Shown here in pieces: positions 53,400 to 62,700 of a stretch of DNA of 64,000 nucleotides. The translations under genes and the position numbers were made by a program. The DNA comes from an uncultured Bacteroidales bacterium (lineage in GTDB: Bacteria; Bacteroidota; Bacteroidia; Bacteroidales; Paludibacteraceae): positions 62,001 to 126,000 of the forward strand of contig ONPG01000003.1 of assembly GCA_900319645.1 (NCBI GenBank), given 5' to 3'. Within the stretch, counting starts at the first letter, position 1. Each line of letters starts with the position of its first letter. Under the pieces are notes generated by a model, which was given only the letters and a program-made list of their open reading frames with translations, was not told where the DNA came from and searched no databases.

Positions 53400-53578
53400 T
53401 GTATATGTCTATATATAAATAAGTAAAAAGGGAATGGACAAAGGAAGAAGAAAGAAAAACTAATATAAAAATCTAATAATCATAAAACGTGAGGCCAACA
53501 CGATAAAAGGGCAAAAAAGGAACAGGCTTGGGGTGAGGAGAATAAAAGTGTGGGAGAAAGAAATTGAATAAAACTTGG

Positions 53579-53608
53579 GTAGAGGCTATTGAGTTAGCCT
53601 ATGCTCAC
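53579..53608. repeat. Repeat C, copy 1
   Basis: GTAGAGGCTATTGAGTTAGC followed by CTATGCTCACAA, with AGGCTA/TAGCCT pairing. A second copy lies at 56677-56706; together they bracket the last two cassettes. Confidence 0.7.
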
Positions 53609-53660
53609 AAATTTACAAATAATGATTGCGCCCCGGCAGGGATGAGGGGAAAGATAGAAG

Positions 53661-54530
53661 ATGGCAGAAGAGATGCAAACATATGGTCAAACAAACGAAT
53701 CTGTAGTTATATACCAAAGCGCGGATAACGCGGTTCGGTTGGATGTACAACTCGCCGAAGAAACGGTTTGGTTGAGCCAAAAGCAGATGGCACAATTGTT
53801 CGACACTACTCCACAGAACATCACTCTGCATATAGGTAATGTTTATAAAGAGCAGGAACTAACTCAATCAGCAACATGTAAGGATTTCTTACAAGTTCAA
53901 ATCGAGGGAGGAAAAGAGAAACGTCGTTTAACCAAGTTCTATAACTTGGATGTGATTATCTCTGTAGGTTACCGAGTAAAGAGTAAAAGAGGTACCCAAT
54001 TCCGCCAATGGGCAACAAAGGTGCTTAATCAGTATATTCGTCAGGGCTATGCCGTAAGCAATCGATTCGAGAAACTGGAGCAACGGATGACAAACGTAGA
54101 GAATCAAATCGAATCTTTTGTGCATGCTGCACTTCCTCCCAAAGAGGGAATCTTTGCGGACGGACAAATATATGATGCGTATGAGTTTATTGAGCGTTTG
54201 ATTAAGTCTGCAAAGAAATCGATTTTGCTGATAGACAATTATATAGACGAGTCGGTGCTGACAATGCTGAGCGAAAAAAACAAAGGAGTACAAGTGGATA
54301 TTTATACCAAAGAGTTGTCGAATGCGTTGTTACTGGCACAAGACAAGTTTAACCGCCAATACGGAAACTTATCTCTCCATCAAACGAACCGCGTGCATGA
54401 TCGGTTTATGATTATTGACAACCAAACAATTTATCTCATCGGAGCATCATTAAAAGATGCAGGCAAACGGCTCTTTGCCTTCACCAAGATGAGCGCCACG
54501 CATATTGAGGAACTAAAGAAACTATTGTAA
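53661..54530 (+). CDS. RhuM-type protein fused to a phospholipase D-like domain
   Basis: 289 residues. The RhuM part (about 12-145) shows LAEETVWLSQKQMAQLFDTTPQNITLHI, LTKFYNLDVIISVGYRVKSKRGTQFRQWAT and KVLNQYIRQGYAV. After a linker the C-terminal part (about 165-289) looks PLD-like: FIERLIKSAKKSILLIDNYID and VHDRFMIIDNQTIYLIGASLKD. The HKD motif reads H-x-R-x4-D, Arg replacing Lys, so it may be inactive. It is preceded by the partial sequence GGGATGAGGGGAAAGAT, as at the ends of repeat B. Confidence 0.82.
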   Translation: MAEEMQTYGQTNESVVIYQSADNAVRLDVQLAEETVWLSQKQMAQLFDTTPQNITLHIGNVYKEQELTQSATCKDFLQVQIEGGKEKRRLTKFYNLDVIISVGYRVKSKRGTQFRQWATKVLNQYIRQGYAVSNRFEKLEQRMTNVENQIESFVHAALPPKEGIFADGQIYDAYEFIERLIKSAKKSILLIDNYIDESVLTMLSEKNKGVQVDIYTKELSNALLLAQDKFNRQYGNLSLHQTNRVHDRFMIIDNQTIYLIGASLKDAGKRLFAFTKMSATHIEELKKLL

Positions 54531-54575
54531 AAACTAATATCAAAAAAGTTGTGCCCGGGAGAGAGTGCCAACTGT

Positions 54576-54658
54576 GTCACCGACCGAAGAGCGGGAGATA
54601 AGCGGCACAAGACCGAGAAACAAAATAAACAATAATAGTTGTGCCCGACACGGATGAG
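54576..54658. repeat. Cassette spacer repeat B, copy 3
   Basis: Same as copies 1 and 2 with one change (AACAATAAT). It ends 10 nt before the next start codon, so no separate promoter fits between. Confidence 0.9.
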
Positions 54659-54669
54659 GGTAAGAGATT

Positions 54670-55848
54670 ATGGCAAAAAATAAAAGTCAAACACATGACA
54701 TGACTTTCGTTAAGGAGTTGGTGCAGAAGTTAGGAGGGATATCTTCGAGCCAATTAGCCATGCCATATTATATGTACTTTGATGAAACCAATAACGTTAA
54801 AAGGGTTACCATCAATCAAAATCCTGACATGCAACGAACTCTTAATATAGACAACATTCAAGAACATTTTATCTTGGGAGGAATTGCCACAAAAGAATTT
54901 GAGGAACCACTAATATGGGACGACTTAAAGCGCATTGTCGGAATCTCTGAAAAATCTCCCCAGCAAGAGATTAAATCTGGCAGTGTATATAAGGGGGATT
55001 TCCTACACGCTTTACGTTCCAAGAAATTAACTCTTATATTAGATTTGATTCAAAATAAGCATTGGTATATTCATTACGAAGACGTTAATCTCTTGTATTA
55101 TAGTTTAGTAGATATCATTGATAGCTTACTTTATAATTCCAGTTATAACAAAATGTTTTGGAACCCTGGAGTTTTCTTTGGGCTTAAGGATGAATTTTAT
55201 AGGATTTTTGTTAGCGACTTAGAAAAGAACCTTGAGAGACTAATGCAATTTGATTATCCAGACGTTAAAAAGAAAGATCTTCATGCATTTAGAGAATTTA
55301 TTGCAGAAATGATTTTCAAATACTACACAAAAGGAGGAGGATTTAATCAATATACCGCACTATTAGTGGGTGTTCTTAAGGACTCCGAAGAAAATCAACG
55401 TGATTTGGTCTTTGTGCAAGACGAACAAAAGGGAATACTCATTAATGATTTTGAGCACTTTTACACCACCCGTTTATGTGTCTTGGCGAGCTCGAATTTA
55501 GTACTGGATAACGAGGGCGATATTATTACATATCTGCAAAGCACTCCATTGTTTATGGATAAAAAGGAGTTAACAAACTACCAATTTGTGGATTCAAAGT
55601 CTAACACATTTATACAGATATCTGATGTTGTAGTAAGTCTTTTGTCTAAATATTTTGCATTTGTTGATAAAGCATGGGAGGAGATTAAAGCCGAATTGGA
55701 TCAATTGACAGGAACTGCATTACAAAATTTACACACTTTAAACAAAATTCTATCCTATTCGGAAAATGAGAACAAATTATTCTGCAATCAAGTAGAACGG
55801 ATAGGCGTAATCGATAACTTTTGGCAAGTCGTTAGAAATTATCAATAA
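54670..55848 (+). CDS. DUF3800-like protein (RNase H-like fold)
   Basis: 392 residues, AT-rich. YYMYFDETNNVKRV (Asp38, Glu39) matches the first motif of DUF3800, and FVDSKSNTFIQISDVVVSLLSKY (Asp308, Asp319) matches the last, where the family has IQxADxVA. The middle is longer than the family norm. The fold suggests a metal-dependent nuclease-like site; activity is not shown. First gene of a two-gene cassette. Confidence 0.7.
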   Translation: MAKNKSQTHDMTFVKELVQKLGGISSSQLAMPYYMYFDETNNVKRVTINQNPDMQRTLNIDNIQEHFILGGIATKEFEEPLIWDDLKRIVGISEKSPQQEIKSGSVYKGDFLHALRSKKLTLILDLIQNKHWYIHYEDVNLLYYSLVDIIDSLLYNSSYNKMFWNPGVFFGLKDEFYRIFVSDLEKNLERLMQFDYPDVKKKDLHAFREFIAEMIFKYYTKGGGFNQYTALLVGVLKDSEENQRDLVFVQDEQKGILINDFEHFYTTRLCVLASSNLVLDNEGDIITYLQSTPLFMDKKELTNYQFVDSKSNTFIQISDVVVSLLSKYFAFVDKAWEEIKAELDQLTGTALQNLHTLNKILSYSENENKLFCNQVERIGVIDNFWQVVRNYQ

Positions 55849-55899
55849 ACCTAATAACCATTAAAAGTGTAGTCTGCACGATAACTAGACGAACCAATA

Positions 55900-56664
55900 A
55901 TGAGAACACCAGCATTAGAACAAACATGGCACAAATTAATAATGATTGAAGGATATCACGTAAAGGAGGAAAAGGGAATGGTGATAAGGCCTGAAGCGGC
56001 TATGCGCATGTATGCAGCCCTTCATACCGAGTATGATGTACAACAGCCTGTAAATAAGACATATATAACCGAAGAAGAATTTATGAATATGTATACTTTG
56101 AAAAAGAAAGTTTTTAGTTTGGATGGTTTATATGAGCGTATTGTGGAATTGCTGCACTCCTGCGATCCAGATACTTATAATTATGAAAAGGATTTTCAAA
56201 ATGACTTTTGTAAGTTATTAGATAAATATTATACGGAGTTGCCAGAAGTGCGCACTATTCCTCTTTTAGGGCAAGGAGGGAAACGCGTGTATTGGAGTCT
56301 TGATATCGTATTAAAATTCAAACAACAATATGTTCCTATTGAACTCAAATTTCGAAAAGACGAGCAATCTAAAGCAGGGTACGCAGATGATTTTAAGGAA
56401 GATGTTCAACGCATTAATTCATTATTGCTCCAATATGACGATATGCCGATAGGCTTTGCTATTATATTGACCAATATTGAGGAATTACTAAAGGAAAGCT
56501 TAGTAAAGGTATCCGAATTGGACAATGAGCAAAATCAAGATAATAAAATTGAAGTAGAAAAACTCGAATCGTACTATGCAGGGGTTGTGTATCGTGCGCA
56601 AAAGCCTCCACGTAAATCAACGAATAAGAGTTTTGCTCCCTATTGGGAGAAGAAAAACGATTAG
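55900..56664 (+). CDS. PD-(D/E)XK nuclease-like protein
   Basis: 254 residues, AT-rich. The segment around residues 130-152 (YWSLDIVLKF then YVPIELKFRK) gives the PD-(D/E)XK pattern: Asp135, then Glu148-x-Lys150 on the next strand. EKDFQNDFCKLLDKYY before it fits the first helix of the fold. It lies 51 nt after the DUF3800-like gene, so they probably act together, possibly against foreign DNA or RNA. Confidence 0.65.
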   Translation: MRTPALEQTWHKLIMIEGYHVKEEKGMVIRPEAAMRMYAALHTEYDVQQPVNKTYITEEEFMNMYTLKKKVFSLDGLYERIVELLHSCDPDTYNYEKDFQNDFCKLLDKYYTELPEVRTIPLLGQGGKRVYWSLDIVLKFKQQYVPIELKFRKDEQSKAGYADDFKEDVQRINSLLLQYDDMPIGFAIILTNIEELLKESLVKVSELDNEQNQDNKIEVEKLESYYAGVVYRAQKPPRKSTNKSFAPYWEKKND

Positions 56665-56676
56665 CAGATCGCAGGG

Positions 56677-56706
56677 TGTAGGCTATTGGGTTGGCCTATA
56701 GCCTCA
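56677..56706. repeat. Repeat C, copy 2
   Basis: GTAGGCTATTGGGTTGGCCT followed by ATAGCCTCAAA, with GGCTAT/ATAGCC pairing; related to 53579-53608. Confidence 0.65.
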
Positions 56707-56769
56707 AATCAAAAATGTGCGCGTATGGGCGTACATTATAAATAGTAAATAATATAAAAACTCAAACAT

Positions 56770-59700
56770 ATGACAAACTTTAACTTCTTTTCAAGATTAG
56801 AGAGTTGGATAAATGGTTTTTCGTCCCGTATCCGTCCCGTATCTCTCTCGTATTCGGGTAGTAGTACGATAGCCTGCTCCACCGAGAGACAACCGAGAGA
56901 CAACCGAGAGATGAGCGAGCGGCAGAGTGGCGCGAGAGTGGCGCGAGAGTGGCTGAAATATGCTGCTATGTTTGTAATGCTTTTAATTCTCGGCATCGGA
57001 AATGCGTGGGGGACCGTGTTATTCCATGAGACATTTGGAGATAATAGCGGCTCTGCTCGTGCATGGAACGATAGTTATAAAGTTCAATCAGGCGTGTCGG
57101 CAGTCTATTCTGGAGCGAGTTATACGATATCTAATTTTAAGCAAAGTAAAAATACTGTAGGTTCAACAGCTTCCGGATTGATACTAACGACAATAGGAAC
57201 GGATGCAGTTTTTGAAGTAGGCCCATTAAATGTATCTAGTTATGAAAGCCTTGCAGTTTCGTTTCAATACAAGGCCGGATCTGTCAAAGGAACTTATGAT
57301 AGAAAATTATACTATAAAACATCTTCTGGTGGTTCATGGACCTCAGTTAGTGTTACAGGAACAAAAGCTACATCGTTTAATTCACAAACAGCATCCCTTC
57401 CTGCAGCTGCTGCAGGTATAAGTACTTTGTATCTTAAAGTTATTTGTCAAAATAGCAAAGGACAAGATGTGTTTGATGAATTTGAACTAACAGGAACGGC
57501 AGCAGCTTCTGGATATAGCATCACTTATCATTGCAATGATGCAACTTCTGGCTGTCCTAGCAATGCAAGTGGGCAGAGTGCTCTTCCTAATCCGTTACCG
57601 AGTGCGCCGACTAAAACAGGTTTTACCTTTGGAGGCTGGTATACTAATTCAACACTTACAACCGCAGCTGTTGCAGGAGCCACTCTTGCTGCCAATGCTG
57701 ATTTGTATGCTAAATGGACATGTAATGTAACACTCAATCGTAATGGAGCAACGGAGACAATTAACAACGTTGTTGAAGGAACGGAATTAGATGATATTGA
57801 CGGTACAGGTGTTCAAGGAGGTTGTTCTGCTTGGACTTTTATCGGTTGGAGTAAAACCCAACGAGCCGCGCAAAATAATACTTCAGCGATGACACTTGTC
57901 ACAACAGTTGATGGTGCAGGACCATATTATGCTGTTTACCGTCATACCGAAAGTGGAGGTGTAAATACTGCCTCATCTGATAACATTTCATCAGAATCAA
58001 CCTCAGCACAAACTTTGGAAACTGGCAAGCCGATTACCTATACATGCTCCAGTTCTAATACTTATAGCGACCCGGCTCGTATATATAAAAATTCTACTCT
58101 AACTATAGCCGGTGGAACCATTACAGAAATTAGTTTAACTGGAGTAGAGGACTATGCTGTGTCAAATATGACAGTAAATACAGGCACACTAACACCATCA
58201 GGAGATGATGGAACATGGGAGGGCTCTGCTACTTCAGTAGTATTTACCGCCTCAAGCGCACAGACTCGTATTTCTGCCATTTCCGTAACATATACAGGCG
58301 GAGATACATATTATTATTCTACCACCGCTACTTGTTGCACCGCACTGGGTTCGATAAATGGGTCGGTTAGTTGGACCAATGCGGCAACGGCAGTGGTAAG
58401 TTGGGATAATATAGACAATGTAAGCAGTTGGACAGTAAAATACAAGACTCATGCACCCGGAGATTATTCCACATGGGCAGGTGATCAAAGTACAGCAGCG
58501 GGAAGACGTAGTGTTACGATTACAGGCTTGACTCCTTGTACCAATTATGATTTCCAGATTATTGCTAATCCTGCAAGCAGTTATTGCGATAAGGACGAAA
58601 CAATAGAAGATAGTCAAACACACAATTGGACAGTTACTACAAGTGGTGTGACGAATGCCACGCCCAATACTGCATGGCCTTCAACGACCTGTAGTGGCGG
58701 TTTCAATAGAACTATTACTGCGGCTGCTGGTTATGATTTGCCGAGTACCATCTCTGTTTCCGGCGCAAGCCATACATGGAACAGTAGCACTGGAGCATTG
58801 ACTATAAGTAGCGTTACAGGAAACGTATCGATAACTATTACTCCGACTGTTCAAACCTACTCTATCACCTACAAAGACAAAGACGACAGTGATTTTTCGG
58901 GTACGATGGAGGATGAGCCTAGGACACATACATACGGAACACCCACCACACTTAAGATCCCGACAAAAGAGAATTTTAGTTTTGGCGGTTGGTTTACGGC
59001 AAGCGACTGCGAAAGCGGAGCAGTGGGAGATGCAGAATCTGCCACACTGGGAGCAACAGATTTCACAGCAGACATTATTCTTTATGCCAAATGGGTAGAA
59101 AACACCCACACCGTGACGTATGACAAAGGAGATGCTGATACAGGCACTGCACCTGTAGATGCAACAGAATACACACACGGAGCGGAAGTTACCGTATTAG
59201 GCAATTCTGGAGAATTGGAGAAAGAATATTTTTCTTTCAAAGGATGGACTGACAGAGAAAATGAGTACGAAGAAGGCGAGACATTCAACATATATGATGA
59301 TGTAACATTAACACCAACATGGGACTGCGCTGCATATGTGACTATCAGCAAGGGGAATTCGGCCAATGGTACATTCGAGTTGGATAAGACAGGCTCGCAA
59401 TACACTTGTGATGCTGCACAAGTGATTACTGTTGCTCCTACTCCAATTACCGGTTACGAGTTCTATGCTATCACACAAACGGGGTTGAATAGTGGAGTAT
59501 CCATTGATGATGAAGCCAAAACGGTTACATACGCACGATGGGCGAATGGAAATTCTACCATTAATGTGACTTTTAGTGCGAAAGACATTACTATAACATG
59601 GAACGCCAATGGTGGTACCGTAACACCGGCAAGCAGCAGTTACACATACAATGGTTCAACTGTTGAGTTGCCGACACCTACACGCGTAGGCTATGATTTT

Positions 59701-62700
59701 GACGGATGGTACACAGCAGCAGACGGCGGAACCGAAATCACAGAAATTGGCACTACCAATAAGCCGTCAGCCAATATAACCTATTATGCTCATTGGACGA
59801 TCAAGCATTATACTGTTACATGGTTAGTCGCCGGCGTTGAGTCTACGGATGCCAGCCGTACAACTGATGTAACACATGGCACGTTATGGAGTGCTTTGAC
59901 CAAACCGAGCGACCCGGCCGATAATGTGCTGGATTGTGCAGACACGTTCATGGGCTGGAGCAACACAATGGCAACAGAGTGGTACGAGAATGACAATCAC
60001 ACCGCCCCTGCAACTTTAATAACTGACTTCACCGGAAACAAGACCGAAATCACTGGCGACATTACCTTCCGTGCTGTGTTTGCAACACGAGTAGATGGGT
60101 ATGCCAATACAACAATTATTGAAGATTTCGAGAAGCAAACAGCAAGTACGACATATAACACTACAAAAACATACAATACAGATGATAGCAACGTAGGTAT
60201 TGCATGGAGTGTGTATTATGGAACGGTGTCCACCAATAATGCAATTGTTGGCTCGCAATCAACACAGATGCGTTGGTATGCAACCAGTACATCTAATAAG
60301 GGATACATCAAAAGCACTATTCCACTTCGCTCTCTCAATTCAATCAAATTTAAAGCCAAAGTATCTAATATTAACGTAAAGATGGATGTTGCATATTCTA
60401 CGAATGGCAAGAATTGGACAAATGTAGCAACCAGTGCTGCCGTAGCTACTACTAAATCAGAATTTTCATACGCAATTCCGGGAGCAGATGCGACCGATTA
60501 TTACATCAAGATAGGTCTCACAGGTACTGCACCATCAAGTGGCACATATAATTTCTTTGTAGATAGCATAGCTCTTACTTACAAAGCCCCAAGTGTTACC
60601 TATCAAAACTATTCCACCAAATGCGCTGAAAACATCAACGATTTGAACGAAGAATTAACTTGGCCAACACCCGGTACTGCTGTACTTACATGGGACAAAA
60701 AGACTACAGAGGTCACAAGTTGGGCTGTTGCATGCAGACAAAACGGTGTGAGCAAAGGCAATACTCCCGTCATAGACGAAAGCGGTTCCAATATAGTATG
60801 CACAATAACTGGTTTGACCTGTGGTGAGGAATATGACTTCACTATTACAGGCACGCACAAAGTCGGTTATAAAGACAAAGTGGTAGAACTGAATTCTCAA
60901 CGTGCCGAAGGTTATGCGATATCCATATATGATACAAATGGGGAAGTATATGATGCGGAAGAGTTGTTAGGAACATATACTGTAGATGTATCGGACGCTT
61001 GTGCTTCTGCTACGGTAACTGTCACTGTTGCAGCAGAAGCCGGTTATGTATTAGACCACTTAGATGTTTACGAAACTGCAGATGCGTCCAACAAGTTAGA
61101 TCCAGAGGATTTTGTTATTGTGGGCAATGAGATAGCTTTTGAAATGCCGGAACATCCGGTTACTGTACGCGCTTATTTTGAGGAAGATCCTTCTCCTGCT
61201 ATCTCGCTAAGCCAAACGGAGACGTACGCATTTAGTAGTGCTAATCAAGGTTCCAGTCCTTCCGGTTTAACATTTAGAGTCAACGCCCGACATCTTAATA
61301 ACAATTTAACTATTATGCTTAGTGGAGAAGGTGCAGCCGCATTCTGCCTAAACAAGACTTCGATAAACAAAGATGGTTCTGGCTCTGTTAGCAACGAAGA
61401 AGTGACTATTACTCCCGTCACGACCAATGCGGGTACTTTCAATGCTACTGTAACTGTAGATGACGGTGTAGGCGATGCTACAGCCCGGACGTTCAATGTG
61501 AGCATAACCATCATTCCTGTTTGGAGTGTAACATGGAAAGTGAACGGAATTGCTCTTACAGGCGATGCTCTTACCGGAGTTACAACATCTGTCATAGATG
61601 ACAATAAAGTAACTGTAATTCCATCTAACCCTGCCAACAACACGCTAAACAGTTGCGCGAACAAGTTCATGGGATGGACTGATGCCACAGATGGTGATTA
61701 CACACATGGTACATCAAACTTGTACTCAGAATTGGACGAATTCCCTGCAATCAATAATACAATTGTTTACTACGCAGTCTTTGCAGAGCACACACCAGCG
61801 ACAAACTATACTTGGACTTTAGATTATTCAAAAGAAACTGCATTAAGTTCAAATACTACAGATTGGGGTTCATATGGCACTGCATTTGAATACACCACAT
61901 CCGATGGAGGTGAGTGGGTTGTTAAAGCATACAAGTCTAGTGGAATGCAGATAAACATAAAAAAAGATGCGAGCATTAAGATCCCTGACTGTGATGAGGA
62001 TATTAAATCGATTGCAATTACATGTAGTGCAACTAAAGCTGTTGGATTCTCTACATCGGACTATGATGGTGCCAGTGACATCACTTACATATTAGAAGGA
62101 ACAGATGCTACCTCACAGGTTTTGGACTTTACAGGTATTAGTAAGCACTCCGGTTATATTGTACCTAAAAATGGCAGTACTTCTATCACAAAAATTGTAG
62201 TAACATATGGTACTCCAGAAACTATTACCAACTATGTTACACAATGTGATGGAACAACAGCACGTGTGACATATGACATAAATGGCGGTTCTGGAAGAAT
62301 ATGTGAAGATGGAGTACATGAGAAAACGGGTTTCAAGACTTGTGATAAAGAGCCTACCAAAAACGGTTACACTTTCGCAGGTTGGAATGATGGCAGCAAA
62401 ACCACAGCTTCTAATACAACTTATGAATTGACAAGTGATATTAACTTTACAGCTTCTTGGACTCCGATTGAATATAACATTACTTATCATTCCAATGGAG
62501 GCTCTGGTGCAATTGATGGAACTTACACGATTGAGACAGCCACATTCAGTCTGGCAACACCGACCCGCAACGATGGTCATGATCGCTTTAACGGTTGGTA
62601 CAATAATAGCGGTCTAACCGGAGATCCTGTTGCAACAACTATTTCCGTTGGATCTACAGGCGACATTGAAGTCTGGGCAAAATGGAGCGAGCGTTATACG

